DNA from: Pigmentiphaga sp. NML030171
Lineage (GTDB): Bacteria; Pseudomonadota; Gammaproteobacteria; Burkholderiales; Burkholderiaceae_B
NCBI RefSeq assembly: GCF_002188635.1
Contig: NZ_NINX01000021.1
Span: 62,001-126,000 of the forward strand
Direction of reading: 5' to 3'
DNA length: 64,000 nucleotides
Below, piece after piece: positions 8,988 to 15,640 of the stretch (within the stretch, counting starts at the first letter, position 1; the number at the start of each line of letters is the position of its first letter). A program made the translations under genes and the position numbers. Under the pieces are notes generated by a model. That model did not search any database, was not told the DNA's origin, and saw only the letters and a program-made list of their open reading frames with translations.

Positions 8988-9869
8988 TCAGGCGCGCGCC
9001 TCCAGCTCGACCGCCTGTTTCCGCATGCTTTCGACCAGCGGTGCCAGCACGGCTTCGTTGGCCTCGCGCGGATGCGCGACCACGCCGATCTCGCGGAAGA
9101 AGGGCGGACCGGGCAGCTCGACGATGCGCACCTGCCTGTCGGCGGCCGCATCCACCAGCGTGCCCGGGATGACGGCGCAGCCCAGCCCCTCGCGGACCAT
9201 GCGCAGGATGACGGCCGGTTCGTCCAGTTCCATCAGCTCGTCCACGCCGGTCGACAGGCGGCGCAGGAACTGGTCGACCAGATGGCCGCCATGCGACTTG
9301 CGGTTGTAGCGGATGAACGGCAGCGCCGCCGCCACCGCCTCCCAGTCCCCCCGCGTTCCGCGCGGCGCGATGCCGACGTAGCGCTCGCGCATCAGCGCGG
9401 TCCATTTCAGGTGGCGCGGCAGGTTCAGGTTGGGCTTGATCAGCACGGCCAGGTCGAGTTCCTGCTCGTCCACCTGCGCGAGGAGCTGCGAGGACATGCC
9501 CGGCACCACGTTGACATGGACGGCGGGCAGGGACTGCCGGAAGCGCCGCAGCGCGCCGGGCAGCAACCCCGTCTGTGCAGTGGAAATCGCGCCCACGGTG
9601 ATGGCCACCGGCGCCGGCTGCCGGCTGGCGCCGCGCATGGCCTGGTAGCGCTGCACGATGTGCTCGGCCTCGGGCAGCAACTGGCGCCCGCGTTCGCTCA
9701 ACCGGACCGACTTGCCCGCCCGCTCGAACAACAGGCAGCCCAGGTCTTCCTCTAGCCGCTTGATCTGGGTGCTGACGGCCGACTGGGTCAGCCCCAGGCG
9801 CGCGCCGGCGGCCGAGAAGGACGAAGCCCGCGCGGCGGCCATGAAGGTTTGCAGGTAGCGGATCACCAT
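8988..9869 (-). CDS. LysR-family transcriptional regulator
   Basis: A 293-residue LysR regulator. Winged helix-turn-helix at residues 1-60 (FSAAGARLGLTQSAVSTQIKRLE), then a two-lobed effector-binding domain (AVLIKPNLNLP, MVREGLGCAVIPG). It is divergent from a VOC gene starting at 9997, and a 7-bp inverted repeat lies in the shared spacer. It most likely controls that gene and itself. Effector unknown. Confidence 0.9.
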   Translation of the reverse strand: MVIRYLQTFMAAARASSFSAAGARLGLTQSAVSTQIKRLEEDLGCLLFERAGKSVRLSERGRQLLPEAEHIVQRYQAMRGASRQPAPVAITVGAISTAQTGLLPGALRRFRQSLPAVHVNVVPGMSSQLLAQVDEQELDLAVLIKPNLNLPRHLKWTALMRERYVGIAPRGTRGDWEAVAAALPFIRYNRKSHGGHLVDQFLRRLSTGVDELMELDEPAVILRMVREGLGCAVIPGTLVDAAADRQVRIVELPGPPFFREIGVVAHPREANEAVLAPLVESMRKQAVELEARA

Positions 9870-9913
9870 GGGGATGCCTGGGTGCTAATAGAAAAAATCG
9901 ATGACAAGGCCGG

Positions 9914-9941
9914 GAAACTTTCGTTTCGCATCGGAAGTTTC
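9914..9941. promoter_or_regulatory. Inverted repeat in LysR/VOC divergent promoter
   Basis: GAAACTT (9914-9920) and AAGTTTC (9935-9941) are exact reverse complements with a 14-bp spacer. A -10-like TACAAT follows at 9948-9953 for the VOC gene. It is a candidate regulator site, though shorter than others in this window. Confidence 0.35.
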
Positions 9942-9996
9942 GTTCAATACAATCATAGCCCGGGCCCGGATGGCGGGCCTGCACCGGAGTTTCCTC

Positions 9997-10419
9997 ATGG
10001 CTGGCATCCCGCTCTTTCACCTGGCTTTCCCCGTCGACGATCTCGCGCAGGCGCGAGCCTTCTATGGCGGCCTGCTCGGCTGTCCCGAGGGCCGCAGCTC
10101 GGACGCGTGGGTCGATTTCAATTTCTACGGGCACCAGATCGTGGCCCACCTGTCGCCGGGCGAGGCCCGCACGCGCCATACCAGCGCGGTCGACGGGGAC
10201 GACGTCCCCGTGCGCCACTTCGGCGCCATTCTTCCCATGGACGAATGGGAGGCCCTGGCCGAGAAACTGCGCCAGGCCGGCACCCGGTTCGTGATCGAGC
10301 CACACGTCCGTTTCAAGGGGGAAGTGGGCGAACAGGCTACTATGTTCTTTTTGGATCCTTCGGGCAACGCGCTCGAATTCAAGGCATTTGGCGATCTCGG
10401 CCAGGTGTTCGCGAAGTAG
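9997..10419 (+). CDS. VOC family protein (glyoxalase superfamily)
   Basis: A 140-residue VOC protein. [25 protein letters not shown] is split across the usual first module, and [15 protein letters not shown] supplies the second-module E near the C-terminus. Start chosen at 9997 because GGAG lies about 9 bp upstream and the protein then begins at the conserved strand. An in-frame upstream ATG at 9901 would lie on the inverted repeat and is disfavoured. Divergent from the LysR gene at 8988-9869. Reaction unknown. Confidence 0.82.
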   Translation: MAGIPLFHLAFPVDDLAQARAFYGGLLGCPEGRSSDAWVDFNFYGHQIVAHLSPGEARTRHTSAVDGDDVPVRHFGAILPMDEWEALAEKLRQAGTRFVIEPHVRFKGEVGEQATMFFLDPSGNALEFKAFGDLGQVFAK

Positions 10420-10450
10420 CCGGCCGGCGGCGCGACCCGGGCCCGACCGG

Positions 10451-10500
10451 TTTTTCATCGCCGGGCCGCCCCTGGCGGGGCAGCGCCGCCGCGCGGCGGC
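10451..10500. repeat. GC-rich intergenic repeat, family 2, copy B
   Basis: TTTTTCATCGCCGG followed by a CCGCC/GGCGGGG block and GCAGCGCCGCCGCGCGGCGGC-like palindrome. It resembles 515-582. It fills most of the gap between the VOC gene and the DUF423 gene. Confidence 0.35.
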
Positions 10501-10532
10501 AAGCGTGGGGCCATTTTTCAAGGAAGCGCTGC

Positions 10533-10901
10533 ATGTTGTTATCTTCTCGAGTCTTGCTGGGCTGCGCCGCACCGATGGGCGCGGCCGGCGTCATGCTGGC
10601 CGCCATGGCCACGCACCTGACGGGTGGAGGCATCCTGTCCACCGCCGCGTTGTTCCTGCTGCTGCATGCCGCCGCCATCACCGGCCTGGCCGCCGTGGTG
10701 CCCCACGTCCAGCGCGGCCGCACCGCCCTGATCGGCGCCGCGGCCCTGATCATCGCCGGCACGCTGCTGTTCTCGGTGGACCTGGCCCTGCGCCAACTGG
10801 CCGGCATGAAACTGTTCTGGGGCACCGCCCCCTTCGGCGGCGGCGCCATGATCGTAGGCTGGCTGGGCGTCGCCATCGCCGCCCTCATGCCCAACCGCTG
10901 A
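10533..10901 (+). CDS. DUF423 family small membrane protein
   Basis: A 122-residue inner-membrane protein with four hydrophobic segments (about 5-25, 35-60, 65-90 and 98-120). The pattern GAAGVMLAAMATH near the start and GTLLFSVDLALRQL / FGGGAMIVGW later is that of DUF423 (YwdK/YgdD). Function is unknown in the family. AGGAAG lies upstream of the chosen ATG at 10533. The gene faces the FMN reductase tail to tail with a repeat between them. Confidence 0.82.
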   Translation: MLLSSRVLLGCAAPMGAAGVMLAAMATHLTGGGILSTAALFLLLHAAAITGLAAVVPHVQRGRTALIGAAALIIAGTLLFSVDLALRQLAGMKLFWGTAPFGGGAMIVGWLGVAIAALMPNR

Positions 10902-10922
10902 CCCCCACCAGCCCGTTGGTTG

Positions 10923-11000
10923 CCAGGGCACAGCGGATCCGGCTCCGCCGGTCCGCCAGTGCCGCCCCCCGGGGGGCGCCCGTCAGGGCGTAGGGGGGGG
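10923..11000 (-). repeat. Dispersed palindromic repeat, family 1, copy C (reverse orientation)
   Basis: Read on the minus strand it runs CCCCCCCTACGCCCTGACGG, then a C-run/G-run palindrome, then GGACCGGCGGAGCCGGATCC and a CCTGG end. The same module occurs at 20251, 61965, 62133 and 62223 and in part at 17593. It lies between convergent genes and overlaps the last codons and stop of the FMN reductase. Confidence 0.8.
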
Positions 11001-11546
11001 AAACTTCTCCATCCACCCCACGTACCGATCCACGAATCCCTGGATGAACTTGGCGCTGGCCTCATTGGTGATCTTGCCGTCCGCATCCACCAGCCCGCCG
11101 GTGTACTGCACGAAGATGCTCGGCTGAGGCAGCACGGGCACGTCCAGCGCCGACAGCACCATGCGCAGGTGTTCCTGCGCCAGGGCCGTGCCGACCTGGC
11201 TGGGCGAGGCGCCCATGATGCCGGCGGGCTTGCCCGGCCACGAACTCTTGCCCCAGGGGCGCGAGCCCCAGTCCAGCGCGTTCTTGAGCACGCCGGGGTA
11301 CGACCGGTTGTATTCCGGCGTGAAGAACAGCAGGCCGTCCGCGGCTTCCACCTGCCGCTTGAACGTGACGACGGGCCCGGGCAGGGCGGTATCGAGATCC
11401 TGGTTGTACAGGGGGAGATCGCCGATGGCGATTTCCTCCGTCTGGAAGTTGGATGGCAGCAGTTTCGTCACGGCCTTCGCCAGCTGGCGGTTGAACGATT
11501 CCTTGCGGAGACTGCCGATGATCACGCCGATCTTGTAGGTGCTCAT
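10983..11546 (-). CDS. NADPH-dependent FMN reductase / quinone reductase family
   Basis: A 187-residue flavodoxin-fold enzyme that reduces FMN, quinones or chromate-type acceptors with NAD(P)H. It shows the phosphate-binding GSLRKESFNRQLA (residues ~10-22) and TPEYNRSYPGVLKNALDW (~76-93). Start at MSTYKIG is chosen because the 34 in-frame codons upstream do not resemble the family. Its last residues, PPPTP, and its TGA stop are encoded inside a dispersed repeat. It is divergent from the EEP nuclease gene. Confidence 0.88.
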   Translation of the reverse strand: MSTYKIGVIIGSLRKESFNRQLAKAVTKLLPSNFQTEEIAIGDLPLYNQDLDTALPGPVVTFKRQVEAADGLLFFTPEYNRSYPGVLKNALDWGSRPWGKSSWPGKPAGIMGASPSQVGTALAQEHLRMVLSALDVPVLPQPSIFVQYTGGLVDADGKITNEASAKFIQGFVDRYVGWMEKFPPPTP

Positions 11547-11683
11547 GAAGATTCCCGGATCTGGATGAGAAAAGGGGATGCCGGAGCGCGGCCGCCGGCC
11601 GCACCGGAGCGGGGGAACTGCCGATTCATGATAGCGCAGCGAATCCACTAGAATGAATCCCTTGTCCCCCCTTGATGCTCACG

Positions 11684-12556
11684 ATGTCAGTCGTTCGTAT
11701 CGTCAGCTACAACATCCACAAGGGCGTGTCCGCCCTGGGCAAGCGCGAGTCCGTGCAGGAACTGCGCCTCGGCCTGCACGGGCTGCGCGCCGACCTGGCT
11801 TTTCTCCAGGAAGTCCAGGGGCGCAACGACAAGTCCGGTACCTTGCACGAGCAGCATGAGATGCTGGCCGCGGCCCTGAGGCTGGAGGCCGCCTATGGCC
11901 GCAATGCCGTCTACCGGCACAGCGATCATGGCAACGCGCTGCTGTCGCGCTTTCCCATCCTGTCGCACCAGAACCAGGACATCTCCGATCACCGCCTGGA
12001 GCAGCGCGGCCTGCTGCATGCCCGCGTGGGCATCGGCGGCCACGAGGTGCATTGCTTCGTGGTGCATCTCGGACTGTTCGCCGGCAGCCGGTCGCGCCAG
12101 GTGGGAGCGCTGGTGTCGCGCATCGAGGAAGTCGTGCCGTCGTCGGATCCCATCCTGATCGCCGGGGACTTCAACGACTGGACCAACGTGCTGTCGGACA
12201 TCCTGGTCGAACGCCTGGGCTTGCACGAGGTGTTCGCGACCGCGCCTCGGGGCAACAACGTGGAACTGCCGCGCCTGCGCGATTCGGTCCGCATGCTGGG
12301 CCGGGTGCTGCGGGGCGGGGAAGCCTCGCCCTGGCGGCTGCGGCCCGGGTTCCAGGGCCCGCCCAAGCTCGGCATGGGCAACGAACTGATGGCGCCGCGT
12401 CCGCCCCGCACTTTCCCCGCCATCTTTCCGTGGCTGCGGCTGGACCGGATCTACCAGCGCGGATTCTCGGTCAGGCAGGCCAGCGTGTTGTACGGCAGGC
12501 CCTGGACACGCCTGTCGGACCACGCGCCGCTGCTGGCCGAGCTCGAACTACCTTGA
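11684..12556 (+). CDS. Endonuclease/exonuclease/phosphatase (EEP) family protein
   Basis: A 290-residue metal-dependent phosphoesterase of the EEP superfamily. Motifs in order: SYNIHKG (about 8-14), FLQEVQG with catalytic Glu, AGDFNDW with Asp/Asn, and a C-terminal SDHAPLLAEL with catalytic Asp-His. Related proteins act on DNA or phospholipids. ATG at 11684 is preferred; ATG at 11675 is possible, and no good ribosome binding site decides between them. The 3' end overlaps the convergent MFS gene by 9 bp. Confidence 0.86.
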   Translation: MSVVRIVSYNIHKGVSALGKRESVQELRLGLHGLRADLAFLQEVQGRNDKSGTLHEQHEMLAAALRLEAAYGRNAVYRHSDHGNALLSRFPILSHQNQDISDHRLEQRGLLHARVGIGGHEVHCFVVHLGLFAGSRSRQVGALVSRIEEVVPSSDPILIAGDFNDWTNVLSDILVERLGLHEVFATAPRGNNVELPRLRDSVRMLGRVLRGGEASPWRLRPGFQGPPKLGMGNELMAPRPPRTFPAIFPWLRLDRIYQRGFSVRQASVLYGRPWTRLSDHAPLLAELELP

Positions 12557-13900
12557 CATGCGGGTGCCTGGCCGCGCCGCGCTGACCGCGGACGCCGCGG
12601 CCAGGAAGACGGCGGCCAGCACGAGGCCCGTGGTCGGCCCGTGCGCCGAGGCGGCGGTGAACGCCAGTGCCACCAGCGCCGCGCCCAGTGCCATGCCGAA
12701 CTGGCGCGCCGTGGCCTGCAGGCCGCCCGCTCCGCCGCTGCGATGGCGCGGGGCCGCGGTCAGCATGACCCGGTTGTTGGGAGTCTGGAACATGCCGAAG
12801 CCGGTGCCGCAAAGCACCATGCAGGCCATGATCCAGCCGTTGGGCGTGCTGGTGGGCAGCAACGAGATGACCACCAGGCCGCCGGCGACCAGTCCGGCAC
12901 CTATCGAGCACAGGATCGAGGGTGCGACGGATTCCGACAGGCGTCCGGCCACGGGGGCCGCGATGGCCACGGCCAGCGGCCAGGGCACCATCAGCATGCC
13001 CATTTCCAGCTGGCTGCGGCCCAGGATCTGCTGGAAGTAGAACGGCAGCGAAATATAGGAAATGGTCTGGCCCGAGAACGCGCAGACCGAGGCGCCGACC
13101 GAGAACGCGAACTGGCGGATGCGCAGCAGGTCGAGCGGCAGCAGCGGCGTCGCCTGGGTCAGTTCGCGCCGGACCAGCGCCAGCCCGGCCACCGCGCCGC
13201 CGGCCAGCAGCGCGAGCGCCGTCATGAAATCGTGCAGCAGCCGGTCCACGCCCACCACGATCAGGCCGAAGGTCAATCCGCTGAGCGTGGCGCTGAGCGC
13301 ATCGAAAGGACGCTTGGCGAGTTCGGTCTCGGGCAGCATGCGGCTGCCGATGGACAGGATGAACAGGCCGATGGGAAGGTTGACCGCGAACAGCCAGGGC
13401 CAGGAGGCGACCGACAGGATCAGCGACCCTATCATCGGCCCGGCGGCGGACGAGGTCGCCACGACCAGGGCGTTATAGCCGATGGCCCGGCCGAACTGCT
13501 TCTGGGAATAGATGAAGCGCAGCAGGGCCGGCGTGACGCTCATGACCGCCGCCGCGCCCAGGCCCTGGAACACGCGGAAGGAAATGAGCATCGTGAACGA
13601 CTGCGACATCGCGCAGCCCGCCGAGGCGATGGTGAAGGCCGTCAGGCCCGCGCCGAACACGCGCCGGTAGCCCAGGATTTCTCCCAGCGACGAGAAGGGC
13701 AGCAGGGCGACGACGATCGCGAGCTGGTAGGTATTGACGATCCAGACGGCCTGGGCCGGAGAGACGCCCAGGTCCCGCGCGATGGACGGCAGCGCGACGT
13801 TGGTGATGGTGGTTTCCAGGACGGTCATCGCCATCGCCAGCATCGTGGCTGCCAATGCCCAGTACTTGCGCGGCGGGGTGAGTCCGTCCAGGGGATGCAT
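12548..13900 (-). CDS. MFS transporter, DHA2 (EmrB/QacA) type
   Basis: A 450-residue exporter with about 14 membrane segments. It has the DHA2 opening AMAMTVLETTITNVALPSIARDLG, motif A-like SSLGEILGYRR and FRVFQGLGAAAVM (motif C region). Start at 13900 (MHPLDGL) gives the normal N-terminus; 35 extra codons upstream are basic and unlike the family. It starts 38 bp after the VanX-like gene and probably shares its transcript. Confidence 0.9.
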   Translation of the reverse strand: MHPLDGLTPPRKYWALAATMLAMAMTVLETTITNVALPSIARDLGVSPAQAVWIVNTYQLAIVVALLPFSSLGEILGYRRVFGAGLTAFTIASAGCAMSQSFTMLISFRVFQGLGAAAVMSVTPALLRFIYSQKQFGRAIGYNALVVATSSAAGPMIGSLILSVASWPWLFAVNLPIGLFILSIGSRMLPETELAKRPFDALSATLSGLTFGLIVVGVDRLLHDFMTALALLAGGAVAGLALVRRELTQATPLLPLDLLRIRQFAFSVGASVCAFSGQTISYISLPFYFQQILGRSQLEMGMLMVPWPLAVAIAAPVAGRLSESVAPSILCSIGAGLVAGGLVVISLLPTSTPNGWIMACMVLCGTGFGMFQTPNNRVMLTAAPRHRSGGAGGLQATARQFGMALGAALVALAFTAASAHGPTTGLVLAAVFLAAASAVSAARPGTRMSR

Positions 13901-13938
13901 CTTCTTGTTGTGCGTGCGCCGTGCGCGCGGCGCGCGGA

Positions 13939-14718
13939 TCAGCGTACGGGGAAATTGAAATAGGTGTCCGGATACGGTTCTTCGTCCAGAGTGTAGTGCC
14001 ACCACTCTTCGGGCAGGTTGCGAAAACCGTGCCTGGCCATCAGTTCCTTCAGGAACCGGCGATTGTGTCGGACAGCCTCGGGTAAATCAGGATTGTCTGT
14101 ATGCGACTTTACATCAAAAAGATCGAAGGGGGTTCCCATGTCGACCTCGCCGCCGGCCAGCAACGGACCGCGGGTGGGCAGGGCCGAGGCGGCTCCGGGC
14201 TCCAGCGCGGCCAGGGTCAGGTCCACCGTGCTGCCCCGGCTATGGCTGGATCGCTCGGCGATGTAGCCCAGGTCGAGCAGCGCGGCCTTGTCCACGCCGG
14301 GGAAGTATTCGGCCTTGGTCTTCTGGTCGGCGGCGTCGCGCGTCCAGGCCACGAAATCGGTCACGGCGCGCTGGGGCCGGTAGCAATCGAAGACCTTCAG
14401 CGTCAGGCCCTGGGGCCGGATCTCGCGCTGCACCGCCAGCAGGCGCCGCGCGGCGGGCTCGGTCAGGATGCAGGTGGGGGCGTCGTAGCCCGCCGCCGGC
14501 CGGCCCATGAAATTGGCGCTGCCGTGATAGCGGATGTCCAGCCGCACGGTCTGGGCGACGTCGGTCAGGTGGACGAAGCCGACCGGGATGGGAAGCGGAT
14601 CGTCCTGGGCGTGGGCGACCGGCGAGAGCAGCGCCGCGGCGGCGAGGCAGGCGCCGGTGACCTGGGCCAGCGGGTTGGCCGGGCTCCGGTCGTCCTGGTC
14701 GGAGGAGCGGTTCTTCAT
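13939..14718 (-). CDS. D-alanyl-D-alanine dipeptidase (VanX/DdpX family), exported
   Basis: A 259-residue zinc dipeptidase that hydrolyses D-Ala-D-Ala. An N-terminal signal sequence ends around AHA-Q (residue 37). Family residues are present: R114 in CYRP, zinc ligands H159 and D166 in SSHSRGSTVDL, catalytic E238 and zinc ligand H241 in EWWHY. In Gram-negatives such enzymes salvage D-Ala from peptidoglycan. Coupled to a downstream MFS exporter. Divergent from the riboswitch-controlled exporter. Confidence 0.92.
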   Translation of the reverse strand: MKNRSSDQDDRSPANPLAQVTGACLAAAALLSPVAHAQDDPLPIPVGFVHLTDVAQTVRLDIRYHGSANFMGRPAAGYDAPTCILTEPAARRLLAVQREIRPQGLTLKVFDCYRPQRAVTDFVAWTRDAADQKTKAEYFPGVDKAALLDLGYIAERSSHSRGSTVDLTLAALEPGAASALPTRGPLLAGGEVDMGTPFDLFDVKSHTDNPDLPEAVRHNRRFLKELMARHGFRNLPEEWWHYTLDEEPYPDTYFNFPVR

Positions 14719-14776
14719 GCGGACATTCCATCTTGAAGCAGCGCATATTATGCGGCGTACGGCGGAGCAGTTGCGC

Positions 14777-14782
14777 TATACT
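14777..14782 (+). promoter_or_regulatory. Probable -10 box for riboswitch transcript
   Basis: TATACT lies about 14 bp before the first conserved riboswitch element, placing the start of transcription near 14789. No convincing -35 box is seen at the usual distance. Confidence 0.45.
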
Positions 14783-14792
14783 TGCGCCCGTC

Positions 14793-14945
14793 ATTGGGGA
14801 GTAGCCTCCTTGCCCTCGGGTGCAAGGGCCTGCGTCAACACACTTGCCTACGGGCATGGCGCAGGCGGTCCAGGACTTGGCAAGACCTTTGATCGTGCAG
14901 CTTCCGGTGGGCCGGGGCTGTTGCACGATCATTCGGTCAACCGTC
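14793..14945 (+). promoter_or_regulatory. yybP-ykoY manganese riboswitch
   Basis: The hallmark GGGGAGTAGC is at 14796-14805, followed by stems (CCTTGCCC/GGGTGCAAGGG; GCCTGCGTC/GGCGCAGGC) and the 3' conserved ACCTTTGA at 14885-14892. Overlapping that element is a 10-bp perfect hairpin, TGATCGTGCA (14890-14899) with TGCACGATCA (14922-14931). Aptamer and hairpin therefore compete for the same bases, the expected switch. Family members bind Mn2+ and turn on manganese exporters. The next gene is such an exporter. Confidence 0.85.
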
Positions 14946-14967
14946 CGGCCCGGAGCGCGTATCAAAC

Positions 14968-15528
14968 ATGGAAGCCTTCCTCGTCTCGACCGGCATCGTG
15001 GCCCTGGCCGAGATCGGCGACAAGACCCAACTGCTCGCCCTGTTCCTGGCCGCCCGCTGGCGGCGCCCCTGGCCCATCATCCTGGGCATCTTCACCGCGA
15101 CCATCGTCAACCATGCCCTGGCCGGCGCCGTTGGCGCGTGGCTGACGCAGGTGATCGGTCCCGACGCGCTGCGCTGGATACTGGGCGTCTCCTTCATCGC
15201 CATGGCGGTCTGGATGCTGGTTCCCGACAAGCTCGACGCAGCCGAGACCGGCAAGCTCAGGCTGGGCGTGTTCGGCACCACGGTGGTGGCATTCTTCCTG
15301 GCGGAAATGGGCGACAAGACGCAGGTGGCGACCGTGGCGCTGGTCGCGCAATTCCATGCCTACTACGCCGTGGTGGCCGGCACCACGCTCGGCATGCTGA
15401 TCGCCAATGTGCCCGCCGTGCTGCTGGGCGACAAGCTGGCCCATCGGCTGCCGGTGCGGCTGGTGCATGGCATCGCGGCACTGATCTTCGCCTGTCTGGG
15501 ACTGGCCGCGCTGCTCGGCCTGTTCTGA
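14968..15528 (+). CDS. TMEM165/GDT1 (UPF0016) family divalent cation exporter
   Basis: A 186-residue, six-segment inner-membrane transporter. The two signature motifs are EIGDKT (15-20) and EMGDKT (113-118), one in each half of the inverted repeat fold. Relatives exchange Mn2+ or Ca2+ for protons. The yybP-ykoY riboswitch immediately upstream supports a role in Mn2+ efflux. Start ATG has GGAG about 13 bp upstream. A GC hairpin without a T run follows the gene. Confidence 0.93.
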   Translation: MEAFLVSTGIVALAEIGDKTQLLALFLAARWRRPWPIILGIFTATIVNHALAGAVGAWLTQVIGPDALRWILGVSFIAMAVWMLVPDKLDAAETGKLRLGVFGTTVVAFFLAEMGDKTQVATVALVAQFHAYYAVVAGTTLGMLIANVPAVLLGDKLAHRLPVRLVHGIAALIFACLGLAALLGLF

Positions 15529-15538
15529 TCGCGGGGCT

Positions 15539-15561
15539 CGTCCCCGGACGGCCCGGGGACG
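15539..15561 (+). terminator. GC hairpin after the exporter gene
   Basis: CGTCCCCGG (15539-15547) pairs with CCGGGGACG (15553-15561) around a 5-nt loop, 10 bp after the stop codon. There is no T run, so termination efficiency is uncertain. Confidence 0.45.
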
Positions 15562-15573
15562 GTGCAACACGAT

Positions 15574-15606
15574 CTTCATGCAAGCTTCACGACCGTTTCA
15601 TGACAC
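15574..15606 (+). promoter_or_regulatory. Three 11-bp tandem units upstream of 5'-nucleotidase
   Basis: CTTCATGCAAG, CTTCACGACCG and TTTCATGACAC follow one another exactly with an 11-bp period. PhoB boxes are also tandem 11-bp units, and a secreted 5'-nucleotidase is a typical phosphate-starvation gene. The core TTCATG differs from the classical TGTCA, so the link is tentative. Confidence 0.35.
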
Positions 15607-15640
15607 GCCTCCATCCTTCGAGTCCTTCAGTGACAAACGG

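Noticed and set aside
10975-11000. Frameshift or truncation of the FMN reductase C-terminus
   Set aside because: The core fold is complete before the repeat; only a short tail comes from repeat DNA.
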